DNA from: Diploscapter coronatus
Taxonomy: Eukaryota > Nematoda > Chromadorea > Rhabditida > Rhabditidae
Assembly (NCBI GenBank): GCA_964036155.1
Contig: OZ038422.1
Location: 72,005,201 to 72,069,200 of the forward strand
Direction of reading: 5' to 3'
Length of the DNA: 64,000 nucleotides
The translations under genes and the position numbers were made by a program. Below the pieces are notes generated by a model. The model had not been told where the DNA came from and ran no database searches. It saw only the letters and a list, made by a program, of their open reading frames with translations. Within the stretch, counting starts at the first letter, position 1, and every line of letters starts with the position of its first letter. This document shows positions 23,831-34,600 of this stretch, piece by piece.

Positions 23831-25684
23831 ATGAATCGTGTTTTGCCAGCGAATTTTATTATTATCATATTGATTTGCAAAAATGCGGTCTTTGCCTGTG
23901 TCGACGGAATTGACAACATCATTTGGATCGAGGATATCTTTCAAGGTCTCTTCCTCTCTTATAACACTTAAAATGTATTCCAAATATTTATCTGTAGATA
24001 AGTGAATGAAAATCAGAACCCTATTTTGCACAACGAGGAAACGAATATATATGAGGTTCAAAAGCTGTGACTTAAGAAGATCATTAAATTTTTAGTTCTC
24101 AAGTGAACTCTTACTTTATTTGATGCATACAACAATCTTTTCTATGTTCAAACGAGGGACATATACTACAAAACAAAATTTGACAGTAATTCAAATTGGA
24201 TATTAACACATTTATCTAGGAGAAAATGGAGTACGACTCAAAAACCTTGGAATCGCCACATACGATTGGAAGAAAGAGTGCTCGCATGTGAGAGGAAAAG
24301 GCGCCATAACCATCCCGGGATATTACAAAGTTATCTCAGGTAATAACTTCGCCAATTCGAATTATATTCGTTGAACTCAAATTATTCTCTTATTATTCTG
24401 CAAACATCTTTATTAGTGGCACGAAAAAATGGGCCATCGAAAGCTAGAGCACACAGAGGAAATGCTATAACTAGCCTTTAGCAATTTTATTGAGCATAGA
24501 ATTATGTTGTAGGACTGTCAAAATCTGCTTGCCCACTATATGCTCTAATAACCTCTTTACGCGTAGACAACATGATAATTCGTAAATGACGAGACTCATA
24601 GTTAGAGATAGGGGAGAGAAGGAAAGTACAAAGAAATAGTGTGAGAAAAGATAGGTCTTGTCATTTACGAATTGTCGACAGCGTCAGTTAAAGTCAATCT
24701 TTGATTAAGGCACTCTCGAATTCCGTCAAAAACTATATGCCAAAAAGATGAAGTTTGCACTATCACTTTTCAAAAATGTCTGGTGGATTTTTGGAAAGAC
24801 GATTTGCGAAAATGGAAAAAGTCGGCTTATATTTGTGGATGATGATCATTGGTTAGTATTCAGCTAGATGATGAGAAAGGTTTGAAAATGTTACCGTATT
24901 TATTCTGATAGAAGAGCATGCCTTTCTATCTTCAAAAATTCGATTTTCGGAAAATTCGAAATTTTCAAATCGTCATAACCTTTCATCTGCTGATCGCAAA
25001 AAAAATATTTATAAAAGGGAAATTTTGCTCGAAATTGCCTAATTAGTGACATAATTAACGAAAAACCAAAATTGAGCAAAGTTTCGCTTCACAAAGTGGG
25101 CGGAGCTTGCGGATTCAAGATATATTGATTGAACTTCGTACATTATAGCATTATCAAATTGTTATAGAAATTTGCATCAACCTGATTTGCCAAACATTTG
25201 AAAATACTTCCGTATTACTATGCCAAAACGGGATTTTAAATATTTTTCTTTTTTGAATATTGATTCCACTAAACGAATTCACTAAATATCAGCAAAGAAT
25301 TCTACTTTCAGTGTCATTGACGTCTGCTCCGATCTTCCCGATCTCTGCAGCGGAGTGAGAGGGCTAACTCCTGGCATACACGACCTACCTAGCCTCTTGC
25401 CCGATTTGAAATATATCAGTCCATCACATGCATTTTATTTTCATGTAAGAATTTTCATTGTAGGCTTTCTATTAATAAAAGCTTCAGACTGAACTGGCAT
25501 GAAATTGCCAAATGAAATTTTCAGGGAAGATGGCTAGCTAAAGTTGGCATTCTCCATGATGATTTAGAGGTCGGTCGTATTCGCATTCAGGACAATAATT
25601 ACGTCGATGTCAAAGTAGATCGAATTTTTCGGCATATAAAGTTGTCATTTTCAGATCGATAAAGCACCTCGCTCTGATTTATAA
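23831..25684 (+). CDS. GM2-activator-like secreted lipid-binding protein
   Basis: Six exons (23831-23945, 24220-24339, 24710-24851, 25312-25444, 25525-25614, 25655-25684) join in phase to about 209 residues, close to the roughly 190 of GM2 activator proteins, which lift glycolipids from membranes in lysosomes. The signal peptide begins MNRVLPANFIIIILICKNAVFA. The family layout is visible: an early ATYDWKKEC segment, then AITIPGYYKVISGTLEF, a central KFALSLFKNVWWIFGKTIC, a paired-Cys block HCVIDVCSDLPDLC, then GVRGLTPGIHDLPSLLPDL, and a closing strand pair GRWLAKVGILHDDLEVGRIR. The last intron is 40 nt. The Cys of HC is created by splicing (TG|T), which supports the junction. Two acceptors are somewhat weak. 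Assigned from overall Cys and strand pattern, not from close identity; lysosomal or secreted role is inferred. Confidence 0.65.
24577..24673. mobile_element. hairpin MITE
   Basis: AATTCGTAAATGACGAGAC at the left and GTCTTGTCATTTACGAATT at the right are complementary except for one base. They enclose about 60 bp rich in purines. The element lies in the second intron of the GM2-activator-like gene, just ahead of exon 3. Non-coding. Confidence 0.7.
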
Positions 25685-26840
25685 TCCTTTCGTCTATCGA
25701 TTTGTCGGTAAAACTCATAAACATAATTCAGCGTAACAAATTTTAGGAATAAAATTCCAACTTATTGTCTAATTTTATACAATATTTATAAACAAAAAAC
25801 TTTTTAAAATACAATCGTTGCATTAATTATAGCATAAATTAATCAGCATGCAGCAGTTTCCTTCATTCTCACAGCCTCTCTGAGGATCCTTCTGTGAATC
25901 TTTCCTGAAGGCGATTTCGGGATGGCATCGACGAATTCGACTCCACCAACCAGCTGCTTGTAGTTGGCCACCCTGTTAGCCACGTAGTCCATCACGATTT
26001 CCTCCGTCAGATTCTCGTCCTTCTTCGCGACGTACGCTTTTGGCACTTCTCCTCCTTATCGTCTCCTGAAATTTGAAGGATAATTTGAATCGTGCAGCAA
26101 AAGCGTGAAAGGACACATGGAATACAAACTGTTGGCATGTGAACTGATAAATTTGACAGAATGATAGCTTTTTACCTCTAAATTCATACTATTCAAATAT
26201 CAGAATTGTAACAGAAATAATCTCTAATCTAATAGCACGATACACACGGTAATAAAGCGATTCCCCAGAATCTTAGCTAATTTTCATCTTCTTTGTTATC
26301 TCTTCCATCTCTTCAGGACGTACGCTATTTCTCGAAGGTTGAGTCTACAAAAAGAGAGTTGCAAATGGGGATCCCCAGTCATTTTGCATAGTTTACAAAA
26401 TCCATTCTTCAACATTTTTCCTAATTTATGATTTAGCAGATTTTAATTTGATTAAACTTTATAATTTCTGTTATTTTCGAAAATCGAAATGTTAGTCTCA
26501 ATGAATAGGATTCATATGTTTATGAATACAAATACAAATTAGCTGTGGAAAGTGCGGCTTTTGCAAGAGATTTTAGAGAATGCTCATTTATAAAAGGTAA
26601 TTGAATTACGAATTGAATATGTACTCGTTCTTCAGCCTTTCCGTCGGCAGTCTGTGAGTGTGCAATTCAGACAATTTCGAGATTATTTTGCAGAGACAAA
26701 CTCCGAGCAATTTGATCCAATTTCACGGAATCGGGTCTACGCACGGCAGGTTGTGCAAATATCTCGAAGACAGACGCTGCTTTGCACCGTTTAGTATTCT
26801 CTAGATTCTGCTGATTCTGTCGTGAGCTTCATGCAAAGAA
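25685..26840. other. intergenic, holds an acyl-CoA ligase scrap
   Basis: Contains the frameshifted ligase C-terminal fragment (25843-26070, minus) and otherwise AT-rich spacer. A short minus-strand reading at 26344-26273 ending EEMEEITKKMKIS before a stop looks like a possible last exon, but no partner exons were found. Confidence 0.4.
25843..26070 (-). pseudogene. C-terminal fragment of acyl-CoA / 4-coumarate-CoA ligase-like enzyme
   Basis: Minus-strand frame reading VPKAYVAKKDENLTEEI, then VANRVANYKQLVGGVEFVD, AIPKSPSGKIHRRILREA and a stop. This is the AMP-binding C-terminal subdomain of the adenylate-forming family, including the conserved lysine in the PKSPSGKI motif that takes part in adenylation. 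Just upstream the expected GDD..GGEVPKAY reading requires a two-base removal, so the frame is broken near 26055. No N-terminal adenylation domain is found upstream on this strand before the next gene. It looks like a decayed relic or a strongly truncated duplicate. An assembly indel plus distant exons is the alternative. Confidence 0.7.
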
Positions 26841-29434
26841 ATGCTGTCGCATCGAGGAGAACTCGCCCCAGAAATTCAAACATGGATAGAACTCGTCTGC
26901 GGAACGATCTATTTGATTGTGATCGTTCGAATTTGGACGAGTCGGAAAGCTATATTCAAAGCGACCTTCTACTCGATATTCTGCTGTACAGGTATGAAAT
27001 TTTATAGAACTTTCTAATAGTATGATCATTCACGAAGGGTTGGTCGAGATTAAATTCGATTCGGAATCTTTTTGAGCAAATCCAGCCTGGCCAACAGTTT
27101 CAAGACACTTCTAGAGAGTTAAAATTAGAATTTTTAGCTAAAAGAAGGCCTAGAAAAAGTTTATCTGGGTTCCGATCTAGCTTTTCAAACTTTTATTTTT
27201 CGTCTCAATTCTGATTCATATAAATTATGAATAAATATTTTCTGTGTGTTGCAAATTATTTCACTTTCATCTCATACAGTTTTGAATTACATACTTCTTC
27301 GATGACATGGCCAATAGTTAGAGTAAAATGCCATTGAAATTGACAGTAGAGTTAAGTGCCTTGTGTTTAAATAACCTATTTTATTATGGATGGTGGAATT
27401 TAGGCATTGGCGACTTGCTAAACATGTGCGGGCAGTATTATAGTCGCGAGTATATAATGTGCCTAGGTTGCGGAGTTCCCCCGAGTTGGGAATACATCCA
27501 TCGGTTCTTTAGATTTCTTCCTATGGCTACAACAATTGTAAGAAAACCTTCACAACGCTGCTGAATGTTATCAACTTATTTTTATAACATAACAAATTTT
27601 CATAGATTTTCGGAAGTGGATTTAAAACTAGAACAAGCCTAAACAGAGCATAATCTAGCTCAGCTCTGAGCATCTCTCACAAAACCAAAATATTTCACTA
27701 AAAATATTATAAGGAATCTCATATGCATCAGATTTCTTTAGAAGAACAAACTTTGCTTTGCGGCACTTTTCCTATAATTTTCCATTCCCCCCTGAAACTC
27801 TATCTAGGACCATTAAATACCTGCTAAAATTTATCATCACTTATTTTTTAAATTCGTATCTTTCGATTTATAGCTTACTGACGATTTATTGAATTTTTCA
27901 TATAATCATTCTTGTGTATGATAAAAATAACATTTTTAATTCAGATTCATATTATAGGAAACGCGTATCTGACATACAACCGATATTTTGTCGTAAAGTA
28001 TCCTACACGAAGCGTAAGATTTATTTTTCAGATTAATGAGAAATAGATTTCCCCAATATTTTATAAATTTTCATTTTAGTCATGGTCAAAATTGACGCTT
28101 GGGATATTGTTTGCAATTCAGTGGATGGCCGGATTCCTGAGTTATTCATATTATTTGTACGCTCCTGTTCGAGCAATACCAAATATATTTCCTGGAGGCA
28201 ACGGAACGGTTATATTTATATATGATCCCATGATCGAAAAGGTGAGAATTTCTAGAGTATCACAGTAATTATTCTTTGAATCCGAATGATTCTGACCATG
28301 ATATAGAGACTAATGAGACTAATAGAGGCTAAATTAGGATAACTCAAATTTGCAAATAACCACTTTAAGGGCAGTTTTTCCAGGTAGCGCAGTTGACTTT
28401 ATCAGCTTCGATAACATGTGCATTAGTTGTCTTCACTACGTTAAATATAATGACTATCTACAACATTCGCAAGATTAGCAGTAATTTGAAATCCCGAGAA
28501 AAGGTCAACCTGAACTCAACAAATAATAACATTTCATAAATACTTTGCACTTTAGGGATTATTTTATTACACAATTTTTGTAACAACTAGCTATTTGGTA
28601 TTGGCTTCATTGATCGATATAACCTACATCTATTTTCAAATTTATGCTGCAAAATATCAATCAAGTTCGCCTAAAAATATAGACTCTCAGGATTTAACGA
28701 ATATTTCAACGCCGCCTCCGCCAGCGGAAATTATCATCGCTATGTCTACTATTGTAAGTTATGAGAATTATCATTATTGGTGGGCAGGCATTACGAAATT
28801 TTTCTTCAAGACGGTATAGATAATTTGAAAAACTGATGTATGATTTTTCTAACAAGGAATTAGTGTGTTGAATAACGGATCCGGCCCAAAATCCCACAAT
28901 TCGGTTTTAAATTTCCCTTTCTGAACCTTTTGCTTCTACAGTGAATAATGACACTGCCAGTGTTCGTTTCACGATGTACGCTAATTTTTCAATCCAATAC
29001 ATGCAATGCAGAAGAAAGGCAAATTCCGAAGCCAAATCATGGAATTCAAGTGCACACTCATAATTTTTTAACTTGATTTTCGGTATTAGTATGCTCGAAT
29101 TGACTTAGTCTGAAAGCTTGATCCAGATCCGTTATTAATACACTGTGTGTGCATTTCTTGTAAATTAGTTTCTGATTCTGGAAAAGAACGCTTGCTACTA
29201 CCCTCTATTAGTTATTACGCTTAATTGTTTTTGTAGATTTCTTGGATGGTAGAATGTTTCAATATTGGCCCTCCATTCTGTCTGCTGGTTCTGTCGAGCG
29301 AGGTCCGTCGCGACCTGCTCAAGACTTTTCGAGAGAAACGGCACCGCATTCTGGTCAGCAGGATCTGTAGCACCTCGAGCCCAGCCGCCATCCAGCTGCA
29401 CATCAAAGTGAACGACTTCCGCTCAAGAATGTAG
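26841..29434 (+). CDS. serpentine 7TM chemoreceptor (srv/srg-like)
   Basis: Seven exons (26841-26991, 27404-27537, 27945-28013, 28080-28241, 28384-28503, 28556-28753, 29237-29434) join in phase to about 343 residues, the usual size. Hydrophobic segments in order: WIELVCGTIYLIVIVRIW (TM1), TFYSIFCCTGIGDLLNM (TM2), FLPMATTIIHIIGNAYLTY (TM3) ending in the NRYFVVKYP motif, LTLGILFAIQWMAGFLSYSY (TM4), LSASITCALVVFTTLNIMTI (TM5), FVTTSYLVLASLIDITYIYF (TM6) and CFNIGPPFCLLVLSSEVRRD (TM7). An N-glycosylation site is in the loop after TM4 (GGNGT). The NRY..YP signature and VPPSW loop resemble nematode srv/srg chemoreceptors; the exact class is not certain. Such receptors usually act in ciliated sensory neurons. 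The start follows from the in-frame M of MLSHRGELAPE. Confidence 0.8.
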
Positions 29435-30079
29435 TCACTGACTATTATATATATATATTGTGAATGATAAACATAAAGCGGGGCACTTGAAATTTATACA
29501 TTGCCTGCAATTTTTTCTCCCTTGACTGTTCATTAATTCGCCATGCAACATTTGGCTAAAACTGTATAAACGTCAAGGAAGTTGTCTAAACTCGATACGT
29601 GGCAAGTTTTCGGCTATATTGGTATACCTAGCATCGATGAACAAGCTGTAGGAATATCAGTAGGTAATGCGAAACTTTTGAGCACCGTTGTATAATTGAA
29701 TTTTTCTATAAAATTTTCGTGAGAATTCCTCTCTACCAGCTCACTTTGTTATTTTGGAAAGAAAATTCTGTAATCGATACATGAAATTTGGTTGAGAACG
29801 AAAATCTTATGATAATAGTTTTCGTTTTTAGAATTTTTCTAAATTGTCTGATCATAGAAAACTCCATATCATTAAAGTGGTTGCTACTTGATGGGCGTGA
29901 GCATCTAGAAAATAAAGAAAAAATAAGGATAGATTCAAGAATGGTATATTCGATAATATAAAATTCCAATTTCCGTAATATTATCACTTTATTTGATCAA
30001 CCTTGATGAATTGCAAATTATCAATGGATTTCTTTTATTAACATTTCTTGCATTGATACCGAAAAAATCCAATCAAATT
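29435..30079. other. intergenic, nothing recognised
   Basis: AT-rich spacer between convergent genes: the 7TM receptor on plus and the 10-Cys exon on minus. A short (TA)n run lies just after the receptor stop. Confidence 0.5.
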
Positions 30080-30429
30080 TTACGGAATTCGATCTATGCA
30101 AGCCATCGCCATTGGATGGTTTCCGTTACAGTCTACATAACGTCCCGATGTCGTATCGCAAGTTAGGGCTAAGTGGCAGGTATTAGGAATGGTAGTATAG
30201 GTTCCACACACCAATGCACTATCGCTAACACGGAAAGCGGCAACAGTTTGCATCGCCCAGACTGTGGAATCGCAAGATAATACTGATATGCAATTCGGAT
30301 ATCCATCGACAAGCATCACTTGCGACGGTCCATGCTCGACGGTTGTTGGGTCGAATCCAGCCGAATTGCAATTATATGGTAGCCAATTAAAGGTTTCTGG
30401 ATCGTCTATTTGACATACAGGACAGACGC
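30080..30429 (-). CDS. 10-cysteine extracellular module, last exon of a minus-strand gene
   Basis: A single clear exon on the minus strand, with acceptor TTTAG at 30430-30434 and a phase-1 start, encodes about 116 residues and then a stop. Cysteines: VCPVC, YNC, PNCISVLSC, LVC, NTCHLALTC, VDC, MAC, ten in total. The spacing (C-x2-C, two C-x5-C pairs, closing C-x9-C) is the same as the module encoded by exon 47851-48210 of the DEG/ENaC-like gene. That exon also begins in phase 1 after an A|GT-type junction. Conserved non-Cys positions include a Trp between the second and third Cys and a GxP/GPS motif. It resembles nematode Cys-rich extracellular repeats (C6/DUF281 kind) but is not assigned. 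A possible signal peptide (MIAAFCFLVALSGEAL, minus, near 31073) lacks a usable donor, so the 5' end is unresolved. Confidence 0.6.
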
Positions 30430-31616
30430 CTAAATGTATAAGTTATTTCAAGTACTTCGCTTTATTTTATTCTTTGAATCATTTTCCATTCGAATTAGAT
30501 ATGATTTTCGTGTTGAATAACCAAATGCTATAAAATTGTTGACACTACCCAGAGCAGGGCTGTGACAGTCAAATTTTTTTAAAATCAAAATCGGAACGAA
30601 TATTTTTCGCGCTTCACGCGACGGAGTGATAACATATTTCTAATGGCTGTGCAGCGAAGTTAATATTGCTTCTTTAGGTCGATATAAATGCTATACCCGG
30701 CATGAATTGGTAAGAGAATTATTAAACGATTGATATCCGAATCTAATTTTGGCACAAATTTTACATTTAGGTACGACGTACAATGCACTGTGCTAGTAGA
30801 AACAATTCTCTGCCAAACGGATCCATTATGTTAGAAACTATCTACTGAATAAAAATCTCTTGATCATTTGTGAACTCTAATATTTTCCCGAAAAAGAATG
30901 TTATGCTCACGTTGTCGAGAAAAGTTATGTTAAAAATCATAGGAATATTCTCGAAAGCAGAGCTGAGACGAAATTTCGATTTCGAAAGTCGAAAATTTAA
31001 AGGATTTTTGAGTCAATTTTTAGAGGGCTTCGCCGGACAAGGCAACGAGAAAGCAAAACGCTGCGATCATGGATTTTAGATTCGAAATAAGAGCTAAAGG
31101 TTCTAGATAAACCATTTTTGCAGAAAACAAATTTTCACTATAGAAACTAACCTAGCGAATGTTGAAGAAGTTCGAATTATTTCTTGCTTGATGCTTCCTT
31201 ATTTATCTTTTTCTGTGCTTATTTCCCCTTTCCTTTGACTAGTATTGTTAGGAAGGCCGCTTGACTGATTGCTCTGTCCACAGAGAGGAGGGAAGGGTGA
31301 ATTCAATTTGCCTGAAGGCACATCCTTAGGTAGTTCAAGGAGGAACTGAAATAGTGGGGGAAATGAAGAGGTGCTGAAATCTCGAAGGTCCTGCTCATAA
31401 TAATATTCACTTTCTTGCTGAAGTTCTTCAGTTTATCTCCTCCAACACCATTCCATATATCCGTTATTGTTTATCGCGTTTATCCTTCGATGATTTTTAC
31501 GCTTTCCATTTTCAGAGTCTCCCTAAATTCGTCGTCCTTGTGATTCCTAATACCCTCACACATAATAGGCAGCTAATATTCTGCCCGACGTTTCCCTCCC
31601 CTTTCTGCCCCCGAAA
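30430..31616. other. intergenic between divergent genes
   Basis: Lies between the 10-Cys exon (minus) and the glutamate receptor (plus), so it should hold both promoters and the missing 5' exons of the 10-Cys gene. Only a minus-strand signal-peptide-like reading near 31073-31026 stands out. The glutamate receptor side, about 31240-31600, is CT-rich. Confidence 0.45.
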
Positions 31617-34600
31617 ATGGGACTTTTCAGCCCCTTCATCAGTTGCTGCATTTGCCCTTTACATTCCCGATCCTCTTTGCGAAACATTCGACTGATGCTG
31701 ACCCTCTCCTTCCTGCTCGGGCTCACTAATCTCACTCTCACATATCCTTCAAAAGTCATTATCAGTAAGTTTTATTAATTAAAAAAATATCTCCATATTT
31801 TTGATTTAAAAAAATGAAATTTCAGAATCGTTTACCTGCGAAAACGAAGAAGCAAAGATAGCCACGAAGGCTCTGCGATATGCTGTCGATGAAATCAATT
31901 CTAGAGATGCTTTGCCATTCAGGTTTTTTCTTTTTTTAAACTTATTGATATTTTATTCACTCCTTTAGACTTTTACTCGACCACCACGATATCGAGCCTG
32001 GAGCATCAGAAGCATGGAGTCTAATTACGACAGGTACAAAAATTTTTTGCATAATTTTATTTTCTTCTTGTAAACATTTCACATCATCTAAACTGACATG
32101 GTCGTCCTGTAACTTGGAAAACTGAAAATTTAGAAACGATGTTTCAAAGACAGCGTTTTCGAATCCAATTTTATTTTGACAAGTTGCGAATTTCCCAAAT
32201 ATCTTCTTTATTCACAATTTTTGGTCGAAGAAACAAATGTTAATGATTCTAGTCTGCAACGAGTTGAAGGAAGGCGGAATGACTCTGATCAGCATTGATG
32301 GAGGCAGAGGATATGAGGCGATACGGGGCCTGGCAGACGCGCTCGAAATGCCTCTAATTTCCATTACTCCTCCAACCTACCAGATCGAAAACACCAATTT
32401 GTAGACAATTTTATAATTGTTTCAAATTTCAAACTTATTGATTATGTTCAGCTTCGGAATCACGATTCGCCCTTCCACAGCAGAGATCTTGGCAGATTTC
32501 ATCATTCATAAAGGATGGACTGAAATCATCATGTTTACTGATGGAGATTACTGTAAGTTTGAATTTTTTCCGAGGGAATTATAGAAAACACGGGGAGCGA
32601 ACTTATGAATTGTTATCTCAAAACTTTCATGATATTTTAGCCTTTTTTATTTTTATTTTTTACACTTCTAGATTTAACACTATTAGCATTCGGAAGATTG
32701 AACTTTTGGATTTTTATGATGATGCATTGTATCAGTTATCTATTTTCAGCCGGAATCCCGATGCCTTCATTATGGCACCATCTGCACAAGAAGACAAACC
32801 AGTCAGTGAGCGCGCACATGGTCGAATTGCCTGCAGAAATGGACCAGTTCGATGAGTTCCTCAGACAGTTCCACGTTCGACGATTCAACGAGACGCATGG
32901 TATATGAATTTTTAAGGTTTTCTTTTTGGACAAGAAATTATTCTCAATTTCAGCATTTCATTCTCGACAAATTCAGCAAGCTCAAGAAGACACAAACGAT
33001 TTGAAGAATCAATGCAAGAATATAGTCATTCCTAAATTCAACAGGTTAGAAAGCTGAATATTTATCGTCATCTAATATTCTTCTGAAATACGCCTTTTCA
33101 GAATCATAATCGATACGATCTCTCCTTCACGAATGCAGAAATTACTCAGCGCCATTCGATCTGCTCAATTCAGTCAGGCTTATTATCATTATGTTGTGGG
33201 AAATTTCGTGAGTTTGTCCTCGGTTTTCTTTCAATTTCAGCGAATTCTAGGACTTTTCTCCATACGATGTGGAGATGTTTCACCAGGTTCGAAATTTGAT
33301 TAGTCTCTGATGGATGAACAATTCCATATCTTAGGGCAATATCAACATCAGTGGATTTCAATTGATCAATCGAGAAACTCGAGGATATTGGAATTTGAGG
33401 AAGCATTTGAAGAAAGGCAGGCAAATGACAACCGATGCATCTGCTGGGGATGATTTGGATGTAAGCCGTTCTTACTTTTCCAGCAATTATTATTTTTTTT
33501 TAAATTGCCTAGTACACAGTAATATGATGGCGCTATTTTCATTGGATGAAAAATGTTCTTCTTTTTCATACTTTGAAAATCGCTCTGCATTTTGCAAACT
33601 TCTACTATACCTATTTTCATAAACAAGCTGTACTTTACGAAGAATTGCATTTCAGGCTCATTCCGCCCTCGCTCACGATGCCATTCTCGTCGCTTATCAT
33701 GGATTCGCTCGTTGTTTGGCCGCAAATGATTCACTCTTCCACGGTACTTTCAGACATGGTCGATTTTATAATCGGGGATATCCAGGTTATAAAGTTTTGC
33801 CCTAAATTTCAAGGCTTATTTTTTCAGGAATTTTCTGCGATCCTGCAGCGGATGGAGCTCATTCAAGTCGACCTTTCGCATCATTCGAGCATGGACGAAC
33901 GATTTCTAAGGCTTTGAAAGGAGTATTTATCTTTCAGAATCATTGAAAAATATTTCACTTGTTTCATCAGATGAGTCTTGATTCTCGAGACGGCACTTTG
34001 ACAGGCAACATTCAGTTCGATCGACAAGGAGAACGGAGGAACTATGATGTATCCGTGGTCGATCTCGTGTCAAACACAAAGGCTACTTTCAACCGGAAGG
34101 AGGTAAATTTGGGGATTTTTCAATTTCGATGATTTATTTTCAGGTAATGGCTTGGCGACAAGGTGTTGGCTTCTTCTCGAACCGCACGATCGCGCAGCAC
34201 ACGAGGAAACCTATGGACGCTGGTAGAAATCGGGTCGTCAAAATCCTCACTAACATTGTATGAATTTTATCGTATAAGCTAACCGCGAAATTCGCGGAAA
34301 AATTATTTTTGAAAATTTCAGTTCTAATAAGCCTCAGTTTCTTCTAGGTTGCCCCATTTGCAATGCTATCTTCTGGTTGCCAGCTAAACGACACTACTAA
34401 ACCCGAATGCCAAGGCAATGCTCGATTTCAGGGCTACTGTATCGATCTGCTCTCTCGACTTGCAAAGCAAATTCGTATAATCCTTATCGTTTGCATTTTA
34501 TCTTCTTCTTTCAGCTGGTTTCAACTACGAAATCATCATTGGCCACAAGGCAGGTTCGCGACAGAGCGATGGAAATTGGGATGGAATGATTGGAGATCTG

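Noticed and set aside
23768..24061. Minus-strand frame with ETLKDILDPNDVVNSVD, reminiscent of transthyretin-like proteins
   Set aside because: The opposite strand is the signal-peptide exon of the GM2-activator-like gene, which fits in phase with five further exons. No other transthyretin-like exons exist on minus.
32541..32749. Open frames between glutamate receptor exons 5 and 6
   Set aside because: Splicing from 32552 to the TTTTCAG acceptor before 32750 gives the expected [12 protein letters not shown] continuation. The intervening frames are intron.
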